Below, piece by piece: positions 36,228 to 46,158 of a stretch of 64,000 nucleotides of DNA. Location: contig NC_072460.1 in the NCBI RefSeq assembly GCF_027596085.1, positions 7,213,512-7,277,511 of the forward strand. Reading direction: 5' to 3'. Source of the DNA: Anoplopoma fimbria. Taxonomy: Eukaryota; Chordata; Actinopteri; Perciformes; Anoplopomatidae. The notes under the pieces were generated by a model that was not told where the DNA came from, did not search any database, and worked only from the letters and a program-made list of their open reading frames with translations. The translations under genes were made by a program, and so were the position numbers. Every line of letters begins with the position of its first letter. The first letter of the stretch is position 1.

Positions 36228-36646
36228 TCCATTTACCTCCGGAAGTCGGAAATCGGAGCTGGGAATGACAGTGACAATTACAACAGGGATGACTGCCTTC
36301 TAATACAAAAAAATCAAAGAAATTAGCAACACCAGATCTAGCCAGGCCACCTTGTTAGCTTTGCCAGTTGATAACGACACATTAAACTGTATTTTTGCAC
36401 ATACAAACACCATGGCAAAAGGCCAACTGATAGAAGTTGCACAGTACTATGCACGACTGATTTAATGAAACACAATTTAGTTTAATTAAGTGCTAAGAAC
36501 AGTAGGCCTATGCCATCAAAGCTTTCATGTCTGTTGATTCACAGAGCAGCCATCTTGGATTATGAAGGTGAGGGTTGGTGATGGTCCAGTGGAAATTTCC
36601 AACCGGGAACTTGGAAATGACGAATTATCAGCTCAAACGGAACACA
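36228..36646. mobile_element. Probable MITE with imperfect inverted ends
   Basis: The left end TGCGTTCCATTTACCTCCGG and the reversed right end TGTGTTCCGTTTGAG are similar. Each is followed by a GGAAGTCGGAAAT-like or CATTTCCAAGTTCCCGG-like block. The interior is non-coding. The class is unassigned. Confidence 0.4.
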
Positions 36647-36649
36647 CCA

Positions 36650-37545
36650 TTACATCTCACTCTCAGAATGAAAGGGACCAGACATTTCTGAAAATGTTGA
36701 ACTTTTTCTTTAACCAATCGTCTGTTTAAACTGCGCTGTTCTCGGTATGAGTGAGAAGCTGTGTTAAAAATGTATCTTGAGGAAGACTTTTTACTATGTA
36801 AACTGTCATAAACTGAAGTACTCTGAATTATCATCATTGATGACTTCTTAAATTATGCCTGCTCATTGGGAAATTAACAAGTGACAGCATGTGGGTAGTG
36901 TGTGTTGTGACACCACCCAGCAGTCATTACGTAACAAAATGAATCACAGCTTAAGCACTGAGCAGTGGGAATGGCAATTAATGTGTCTGAAGAGTGTAAT
37001 TACAGCTGCAGCACATCTAGATGAAAGTGACAGCAGGTTGGAGCACGACAAAATCCCATTGACATTCTGAGACCTAGAGACCACACATTCTTTCTTTGAG
37101 TATGAGGGAATATCATTAACCTATAACCTATAACTCCAATGGTGTCTCTGCTAGTTTGGAACACACTTCCTGACCTTTTCAGAGTTGCAGTTTTTTTTTT
37201 TCTCTACAAAATAATTCCCTACTTTTAATCTTATTCATCTGGTTTGCGAGTCACTCTGACCTTTTCAGATACGCTGCCCACATTGCAGACTGTTCTGGAT
37301 CGTCTGGTTGACCATATAGAAAGGATCACCACATCTGAATTGGAAATAAGCCGTGAGATAACTTGCTATTTGACTGTCAAATATCTGTTGGGGGAGTAAA
37401 GCTTCGGGTCTCTGGAGAGGTACCTTTTTTTGTTTTCTTTGCCCTTTAGAGACGGGATTTTGACGAGCAATCATTTTTCTGAGGGAATTGTGTATCAGTT
37501 GTTCACATTTGATCTATTCAACCCTTTTCTAGTTTAATTTTAGCA
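36650..37545. other. Unassigned sequence
   Basis: No exon or named repeat was recognised. Confidence 0.4.
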
Positions 37546-37549
37546 AAAA

Positions 37550-37700
37550 GTACATCTTTTGTAACTCTTGTGAGAATCAAGTGAGAAGTAGAGTCATTTT
37601 CTCATAGATTTCTATACAATCTGACTTTTTGCAACTAGAGGAGTCCCTCTTTGCTGGTCAGTAGAGAGAATACAAGTTTTAAGACACTTTCCATCATGGA
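37550..37700 (+). repeat. Dispersed teleost repeat A, copy 5
   Basis: It contains GTGAGAAGTAGAGTCATTTT, CATAGATTTCTATACAATC and CAGTAGAGAGAATACAAGTT, as in copy 2. Confidence 0.6.
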
Positions 37701-38199
37701 AAGAACAACTAGAGGTTCTTTCCATGATGCTAATGATTATTAAATGACTGTATCACTTTATTTTCTCACCAACATCAAATAGACTGAAATGAGTACCTGT
37801 GATGGTTTTCATTGAAACATTCGGAGGAAATATCTGTAACCTTCTATGTTGGGGTTTGTAACACAGAAACAGATCAAAGAATAATGTTTGGCCTAATTGA
37901 CTAACAAGTAGGAGTCACAATCAATGTTTGAAACACAGAACACAGTCTTTTGAAATTTAGAAGCGGCAGTGTTCTGAATCAGTTGCAGCTGTCTGATTGC
38001 TTCTCTGCAGAGACCTGTACACAGACTGTTACAACCCAACCTTGAAATGCACACTTGTTTGGACAAGCTGATTTTATAATGATCTTAACGTGGCTTTTAC
38101 AATTGAGCAATTCAAGTCCATAACTGACTTCTTAACAACATTCAATTTGAGTCTCCTCTGTAAGGGATTTGAATTGCCTTCCACAAAAGACCAGTTTGT

Positions 38200-38527
38200 G
38201 ACGACCCTGCTCTCCACTGAGCCACAGGGTCGTCCTCCAATCAGAGGATCGGCGGTTCGATCCCGGCTCCGGCAATCCATGTCGATGTGTCCATGGGCAA
38301 GACACTTAACCCCAAGTTGCTCCCAAAGGTTGTGCCATCGGTGTGTGAATGTTGTGTGAATGTTAGTTAGAGTTAGAGTCCTGATGGGCAGGTGGCACCT
38401 TGCATGGTAGCCCCTGCCATAAGTGTATGAATGGGTGTGAATGGGTGAATGATGATATGTAGTGTTAAAGTGCTTTGAGTGGTCAGAAGACTAGAAAAGC
38501 GCTATACAAGTGGAGTCCATTTACCAT
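38200..38527 (+). mobile_element. tRNA-derived SINE with inverted 5' head and a different 3' tail
   Basis: B box GGTTCGATCCC (about 38254-38264) and the body (GGCAAGACACTTAACCCC, GGTGGCACCTTGCATGGTAG) match the SINE at 7.2-7.4 kb. After ATGGGTGAATGAT the sequence switches to AAAGTGCTTTGAGTGG and AAAAGCGCTATACAAGTGG, ending CCATTTACCATG, instead of the GGATA/TGTAA tail. The first 25 bp are inverted: GACGACCCTG (38200-38209) and CAGGGTCGTC (38225-38234) form perfect arms, and the A-box segment lies on the opposite strand. Confidence 0.85.
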
Positions 38528-38529
38528 GT

Positions 38530-39245
38530 ACCCCTTACCTACAGTCATTGCTGTTCTAGAGACTTTTTGCAAAGCACCATCAGTTAATCCAGGACATGCG
38601 GTGATGTTGGTTGTTGTATGAACAGATTAAAGCCTCCAATGTTTTTCTTTGTCTGTCACACTTTTTTATAAAACCGTATCACCCCTTGTTTGACATTGTG
38701 GCAGTAAACAGCAGGGTTGGCACAGATTCTGAGGATTTTCATATTTTTCCTCATCTGGTTATATCACAGCAAGCAATACAATAACAGCATGCTTGTGTGT
38801 AAAATAAAATCTGTGACATGCTGCTGGCCAAGTGTATCACCCAGCCTTGGCAGGTATGATCGTGCGTGTGGTTTGATGGGGAAAGCTGGTTCTCTGTCCC
38901 TTTGTGGAGGCTTGTTTTTCAGCAGGGTGTTGGTTTTCAGCATCTTTTGGCTCGGTCACAAGGCTATAACAGACTGGAAACCTAGCACCTTACATGGGAT
39001 AAAGACCAGAGAGATTCAACAATACAATCTCCCGGGAAAGTGTGTTGCTGCTGTTGCTGTTTTCATTAAATTCAACAGAATGAAATGTTGACTGAAGTAA
39101 AACGTTCCTCTGAGTGTAAGATATAAAATGGAAAATATTGTGTTTCAGCAACAAATATGGATTAGGACTGAAATCATAGAAAACAAATGGAAAAGATTTA
39201 TCCTTGGATGAAACAAACAACATTCATGGAAACCCGCTCTGCAGG
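38530..39245. other. Unassigned sequence
   Basis: A 124-codon plus-strand frame (38717-39091) has no recognisable domain. Nothing else was supported. Confidence 0.35.
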
Positions 39246-39249
39246 TTTC

Positions 39250-39712
39250 CATGAATCGTTGTGGAACCTGGACCGTAGTCGTGCCTCCTGCTGTGAGCCG
39301 ACTGACACCCACTGCTACTTCCATTATTATTATTAATCACATTACTATCCCTATTTTCATAACTATAATTCTACTGTAATAATTGCTGCTGTTATTATAA
39401 GTAGTCTTATTATATGAATCATTTATGTCATATACATTGAATGTGTTGTATCTCTGTTATGTTGTTCATTCTGTACACATGACATCTATTGCATTCTGTC
39501 CATCCTGGGAGAAGGATCCCTCCTCTGTCGTTCTCCCATAGGTTTCTTCCTTTTTTCTCCCTGTTAAAGGGGTTTTTAGGGGAGTTTTTCCTGTGCCGAT
39601 GTGAGGGAAGGACAGAGGATGTCGTACAGATTGTAAAGCCCTCTGAGGCAAATTTGTAATTTGTGATTCTGGGCTATACAAAATAAACTGAATTGAATTG
39701 AATTGAACATAC
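39250..39712 (+). mobile_element. Non-LTR element 3' end with (GAATT)n tail, copy 2
   Basis: Plus-oriented counterpart of 18472-18900. It ends ATACAAAATAAACTGAATTG with three to four GAATT units at about 39690-39707. It also carries an AATAAA signal just before the tail. No coding sequence remains. Confidence 0.7.
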
Positions 39713-41860
39713 TGATCATGATGCTTTTTTTTTTCAGTATTTGAGAACATGCTATTTGTCATTCAAATCAAAGCGTCCATCCTCTTAAGAGCATTGATGT
39801 GCTCTGTAAATTCCAATCTTATTAATATTTTAAGTGCAAAAATTGGTATTTTGTCCTGAGCTTTAGAGGTAAGCTCATAGAGTGTCCAAAATGAAAAGGG
39901 TTCAGCCTCTGGGGTGCATTAATGAACTACATTTCACAGAAATTCGTCCATTCAATTGTGATAGTTCTTGTGCACAAATGGAAATTAGGCCCGATGATGG
40001 CCAGAGGTAAGGTCAGAGGTCACAAAAAATTAGGAGGTAACTTCTGTGGACCATGAATATGCACAGCACATTCCATGTTCATACAACCACTAGTAATTTT
40101 GTGTGAGCATAAATGTGATCAGGGAATTTTATGGCAATCCACCCATTACATTTTTATATATCTTGCATGGAATGGGAATCTATGGCTTTTAATTCTGCGA
40201 TAGGACATACAAGGGCGCGACAAGGGGCCAACTTTTGATCTCCAGTCTTAAACAAGTCAAATTGAAATTTTAACTTATTCATGGTGCTACAAAAAAGTCA
40301 GGGGGTCACAAAAGTCAGGATTCATCCTCTTGGCACCATAAATGTCCTCACATTTTTGTCGTCAAGGAGGCAGAAAACCGTTATTTGGAACCAATATACA
40401 TTTGCACGAAAACATCTTAGTGTCAAACACAAGCGTGCTTTTTCCACAAAATGTGCTGAACTGTTGATTTGTTTGCTTCTGTTGCTCCTGCTATCTCTCA
40501 GATTTATTTTCGTTTTGCAACCTTTAGGCCTTTACACATGGGGAGCGTTTTTTTCGCACGTCGATATATTTTTTCACACTTTTTGTCATGAGTACTTTCA
40601 CACAGAACACAAATATAAACTGGAGCATGGTTGATTTTTCTGAGCTTTTGCACCACCAATAAAGGCATCCACCAGTCTAGTTGTGCAGAAAGGGTTGAGT
40701 CTGTGTTTATATTCAAATCAAGTTGGAGGCTCAATATTCTGAACTTTATTACTCCTTACAACCTTGAAAAAGGCAACACAGTCCAGGTACACTCATTCAG
40801 TTCTTACCTTTCACAATAAAAGCACTGGACATATAATATTTGCAGGCAAATGTTTTGTGTGTTTGTACGTCAACAACCTGCACCTATAGCCCATATTAAT
40901 TGTATAACTGTAACTTATATTTATTTAGGTGAACAGCTAAAACAAAAAATGTCAGTGTCCATGTATGTATGGGCCTAACTGTGGATATATCAGTACCCAA
41001 TGCTTTGTCACATGACCAGCACAATGCCCTGTAAATTATAGTGTTAAGTCACAGTGAGTCATTTTTAAATGCTTGGGGGAAGAAGATCAACTTGCTGTTA
41101 TTTTGTTGACCTCATGATGAACCATGTGTTGGCATTTGATTAGATGATGATGAAACTAAACATCAGTTCTTCCTTTCAGTGGCTTGTGCTTCATTGTCAT
41201 GCACATTATCTTAAGTGCCACTGATTGCACACTTTTGTGAAACCTCTGTAAATCATGTGCACTGAATGGATCCCATTGTGTGTGCAGGTGTGTAGAGGCA
41301 GCAGTCAGGCATGGAATGTGGAAGAAAGGGCCATTGCGCTGGCGTGCTTTTGACTGTTGGCTTGTAACTACTGACTGATACCGTATGCCATCATGCTTAA
41401 TCCCGTAGATGTATGACATATTTTAGTTTTTTAGACTTTTATTTTAGATTTTTCCATCGAGTATTGTAGAAGAAAATAATCACTGTGTCAAACAGAGATT
41501 TGATACTTAACACGTTTTGTTCATTAAGATAATCATCACAAGTGAACACCCCTTTATGATTTTTGAAGCGTGAAGGTAATTGGCAGAAGTAAAAGGCTAA
41601 TGTTAGGCTTTAAAAGCTTCAAAATTCAGGAGAGGGGTAATTACTGACATATTTTATATCGTAGAATAAAACGTTAACATCTCTTCAGCTTGTGTTAACC
41701 ACAAACCTTATTTCAGACATCTAACCCAAAAAACTTTCAAAAAACCCAGTAACTTTGAGACGAAACCAGAAATGCAAAAATGCTGACTTAATTCTTAGTC
41801 GTAGGACTCATTCCTGCAGCACTCTCTTTATCAATTTACCAATATTTGTAGCCCCTCTTG
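39713..41860. other. Unassigned sequence
   Basis: Open frames up to 117 codons (40281-40634, plus) without domains. A 20-bp segment, TTACCTTTCACAATAAAAGC, at about 40805 recurs at about 43067, suggesting another old repeat. No exon was recognised. Confidence 0.4.
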
Positions 41861-41863
41861 CTT

Positions 41864-41865
<2 letters not shown>

Positions 41866-41944
<79 letters not shown>
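41866..41944. repeat. (AC)39 microsatellite
   Basis: A 79-bp uninterrupted AC tract, directly visible. It directly precedes the GTCCCCA repeat block. Confidence 0.98.
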
Positions 41945-41948
<4 letters not shown>

Positions 41949-41949
41949 A

Positions 41950-42235
41950 CACACAAACAAACACACAGTCGTGTTTTCATTACTTTTAGGGTCATTACAT
42001 TGACATATATTCATTTCTTGGAGACTTACCCTAACCATAACCACTACCAGCCTTATCCTAGCCCTTAAGTTAACCTTAAACCAAGTCTTCACCCTAAAAC
42101 ATAAACATTTACATTATGGGGACTTGCAATTGTCCCCATTTTGTCCCTCCAAAACAGGAAAGTCCCCACAATGTGACTCTGTAATCAGATTTATGTCCCC
42201 ACAAGATCGGTAAACCAAACACACATACACACGCA
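41950..42235. repeat. Dispersed GTCCCCAC-type repeat next to the AC tract
   Basis: It contains CTTACCCTAACCATAACCAC, TTATGGGGACTTG, AAAGTCCCCACAATGTGACT and TGTCCCCACAAGATC, then returns to CACACA sequence. It matches my memory of a widespread fish repeat that sits inside AC microsatellites. There is no second copy in this window. Confidence 0.45.
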
Positions 42236-42264
42236 CAGCACTGAAAATCCATTGTGAGTATGTC

Positions 42265-42282
42265 GCTCTCTCTCTCTCTCTC
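42265..42282. repeat. (CT)n microsatellite
   Basis: A short CT tract of about 18 bp. Confidence 0.9.
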
Positions 42283-44785
42283 AGCTTAGTAAAGCAGCCA
42301 CTTCTACAGAGGACAGACTGTGTATCAAGCCATTCATAACAACGGTCCAGCGGGCTGACTCACCCTCTGACACCACTTTTAAAGCATGGTTCAAGCTGTC
42401 ATTGTGGCTGTGTAGATTACAGTCATGAGAGGTGTCTCGTTACTCTGAAGCTTTAAGGACATCCACTGCGGATTGGACATCCTTTATAACTGCGGTACAC
42501 ACATTCAGTCAGTCTGTGCTGATAACAGCAAAGAACTCAGAAATATAATCAATGGAGTAGTCTTCTTTTGGATGCTAATCTCTTTAGGTATAATCTCATA
42601 GGATGCTGAACATTTTGTTCAGCATCAGTTCAGTTTTGGATGTTGTGGTCATGAACGAGAACCATTGTGGCGGCTGATATCCATGACAACACTATCCACA
42701 CGCAGCCGTAAAATGTCCTTTCAAAAGTACTTATTTCACAAGTGATGTCTTCATAACAAACCTGGGCAAACAAACAGTGTGACCTGTGTAGGAAAAGTCA
42801 CCACATGCAGGCTCCATGTCAGGACAAGTCCAAGATAAGTGGACAGGCCAGATGGTTATCTCACATTTCCACTCCAAGGCTTCCAAGGACGCATTTTGTT
42901 TGTGTTGTGGTGGCTGTTGTGCCAACCAATCACATTGTGTGTGATGGACATATTCAATACGTAGAATATATGGTACGATAACAAAAAGGCTCTGTAGTCT
43001 TAACCAAGATGGCAAGCAAACTTTATTACAAATACAGCGCAGACCAGATCCACTCCTTTTGCTCTTACCTTTCACAATAAAAGCCCTAGACACATATACT
43101 TCGTAACAGTTTACCAGAGGGAACTCAAATACACTCAGAGCATTTTGTATGAAGAATATTTTCATTTTCGTGTCCTTTATTAGTCATGCCCTTGGTGCGT
43201 AAAGACCTTAAATCCCACATAAAATGTATTCATTTACCCAACAAATATTGGAAATTTGCTGCCCACTGGTATAATGCCAAAGGTCTATCTTGAGCTGATC
43301 TTAATGATGAATACAGAGCATAATTTGAATGTATGTTACTAACTTCAACAGTATTTATGGGAACCTTAGATCTCTTGATTAGAGAGCCACATTTGGTTAG
43401 AAGCAGCCATTGCTGTTGTGTTTTCAATGGATTTCCCATCAGCCGCTTGTAAACAGTGGCAAAATGTTGGGTTAAGCTCTTAAATGGTACCAAAGGTTTT
43501 TATAACAGTTTGTTTTGTATAACATGTGTAGACTTAACATCCTGTTAAAGCATTGAACGGATGCAGATCTACCTCATATCTGAGTCACACTTACAACATT
43601 AAGTACGAAGGAATTGTTAAATGTTTCACGTTTCAAGATGCCCGTCCTGGTCCCATGATGACTGTTTGGAACACGGTAGATTGAATGAAAGCATGTTGGC
43701 GTTTAATCAACCATTACACATACCAGCTCACACACCCCTTCTCCTGTGTCCAGGTGGGGTGTGTGTACGTGGGTTGGATGCTAACATGAACGTGCCCATA
43801 CCTGCAGCTCAGCCAATCTGACCGGCAACGTTTCAGCAAACAGTTCTCAACACGTCTTCCAGCCGGCCCACCTTGTCTAGCTAATCCTGACTCACTCCCC
43901 CCCCACCACACACACCACACATTGTTCAGTCCTTCGCAGGGCGGCATATCACATATTCAACAGTAAAGGTTTCTACTTTGAAAGCTGATTTAAAGGAGCC
44001 TTTTAAGCGGAGAGGTACATGTTTTCAGGTGTATCCAAGCTTTATGTTGGTGGGTTTCTGTGAGTGATGGCGGAAGGCGACAAGGTAGGCAAACAAAAGA
44101 AGTTTAGGTATGAGAAGTGAGGTGAGTCTGAGGTGTGGTGTAACATGCCGGGAGCAGTCATGCTGCATCCTACGTAAACTGAAGCTTTCTTCTTAAACTA
44201 GTGAATGAATGTCTTGAATGCCCTTTAAAAGCTTTACATGCTTTGTTTTCTTTACATTTAAATCCTTATACTTACACTTACTAAGTTACATTTCTGTTTC
44301 TTGATTCTCTCCACATGCTATCTTCTTTTTACTCTGTCAGTACACTGCTGCCTCCGGGTTTCATTTTCTCACAGCCATCTGAATTACTGAATGTGTGTGA
44401 CTTGTGCTGCAACATTCAGAGCAGCAGCAGCAGCAGCATCGCTAATGGAACCTGAGGTCAAGGGAAGTTTGAGAGAGCCCAAAGGGGGCTTGGAGTGACC
44501 CACAGTGACCCCCAACCGTTCTATGGATTATTGCACATTGAGAGGGACACTACAATTATTATGTCTGTTATTGACTTCGGTGATTTACCCATCTGTCATA
44601 TGAGCTGTATTGATTATTTTACTACTACATGTGTTAAAAAAGTGGTGTTAAGTCTTTAATGTCGCCCAGCCAAGTGTGTGTGTTTGTTTAGGGGAGACCT
44701 GTCGTGCTTCTGTTACCATTATTTTTCTTATCCATTGTTTGTGTTGATGATGGGGCTGATCGCTAATTCAATAGGACAATTTATC
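42283..44785. other. Unassigned sequence
   Basis: It contains a CAG/AGC tract of about six units at 44422-44438. ATGGCGGAAGGCGACAAG|GTAGGC at about 44068 could be a tiny start exon, but the support is weak. No other exon was recognised. Confidence 0.35.
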
Positions 44786-45100
44786 GTCCATCAATGGAAT
44801 CATATCTTGATGAAATCATATTTAGGATATTGTGATACACAATTACCTCGTCTAAATTGATAATAACAAGCACGTTTCAACTCAAATTTCTTTTTTGCAC
44901 TAAAGTTCTTTATTAAATGAGATCATATTCAGTGATTTTCATTCATCAAGTTTTTAAAAGTATACAAACCAAGTGGTTATTTCATGTAGACTATTCATTT
45001 ATTGAATTACCAGAAAACATGCTATATTGTGATATATATCTTTAACGAGATTTGAAATGACCAATATCTTGATAGAAAATGTTGTTTGATTAGTTGATAA
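44786..45100 (+). repeat. Dispersed repeat B, copy 2
   Basis: Homologous in block order to 23862-24330. It contains GGAATCATATCTTGATG and GGTTATTTCATGTAGACTATT. Confidence 0.55.
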
Positions 45101-46004
45101 TGATTTACACATTAGGTCAAATATAGCCACCACCGCCACTGAGAGGAGTCAGTGTTGAGTTGCTTTAACCTGCAGTGTCCTAATCTCTTACATTTTGTGC
45201 TATTTCTTTTTAAAGAATATTTTAAATGCAAATAGTTGTTGTATATGGTGCACATTGGTTCATACAGTAAAGCAATCTTATTTTTCCATTTTTCTTCCAA
45301 TAAGAACATTACAGTGGCACAAAAGAACATATGTTTCGTTATGAGTTTAATGTTAATCACAATCCTTCCTTCATCACATACTTAAATAAAGAAAAAGCGG
45401 GAGTTCTAGTACAAATACACCAAAATATCCAATTTTGTATTCTGAGCAGAGACTGCAGAACATGTAATGAACTGTATTTGTGTTTGTCCTCATAAACCAT
45501 GTGAAATGAAGAGAATGTGTCCGTTTGTCTCTTGCTGTAGGTGTCTGCAGCTGCTCGGCCTGACTGGGATTATGTTTTGTACCCGGAGAACTAGAAGTCT
45601 TTTTTTTGAGTGATGCCATTCATCATAATCATTTGAGGATCTTGCTGAGCGTCTCCTCTGGAACGGGTCAGGGAATTCTCATCAAAGACGTCCTTCTGTG
45701 ACCTCCGTCACTTCGGAATATTGGATCGGATTGTAGTTTTTGCTTTGGGAATATTTGACTGAGGATTGTTCTGACAGCTTGACAGCTCTAGATAGCAGCC
45801 AGTCAGCCCCACTCCATTTTCAATACAGCTTTCTACTACAACTGAACTTTTATTTGAGGAACCTCTCAACCTAAATTTGCTCATTCTTCCAATGAGATAA
45901 GACAATATTTGCCTACATCACAGTTTTTAAAGGTGCTGACAGACAGACCATCGGGGGTGCGAGGTCAGCAGCTACACCTTGAACATTATCATCCGTCAGA
46001 GGCC

Positions 46005-46158
46005 ATGGAGTCTGTGGCAGCTAGAATGGCCATGGTGACCGACTCCCCCAACCTGTCGCTGAGGTCGAGGACCACCGTGACGACGGACGGCGACTCTTTC
46101 GTGAGCTCCGCCAGCCTTCCCTGCAGCCACTTCCTGTCTGCAAACGTCATCAACGTCG
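46005..46158 (+). CDS. First coding exon of a plus-strand gene; plch2 is a positional candidate
   Basis: The ATG sits in an optimal Kozak context (GAGGCCATGG). It opens 51 codons beginning MESVAARMAMVTDSPNLS and ending SHFLSANVINV plus one base, followed by the consensus donor G|GTAAGTG at 46159. GC and CpG content are higher than in the flanks, and Ser/Thr are abundant. No domain is recognisable. In human, PEX10 and PLCH2 (phospholipase C eta-2) are adjacent and divergent, the same arrangement as here. The phase-1 end would also suit a split Val codon before the PLC-eta PH-domain start. I found no later exon up to 64000, so the gene would have a first intron longer than 17.8 kb. The exon is likely; the plch2 identity is only inferred. 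Confidence 0.5.

Noticed and set aside
38200..38280. Possible tRNA gene from the B box GGTTCGATCCC
   Set aside because: No cloverleaf can be built because the A-box segment is inverted, and the downstream body identifies it as a SINE.
40281..40634. 117-codon plus frame with a Leu-rich run that looks like a membrane segment
   Set aside because: No homologous feature, GTG start, no splice or promoter context; probably chance.
41755..42092. Open frames of 82 and 94 codons rich in HT or VC
   Set aside because: Again an AC microsatellite read through.
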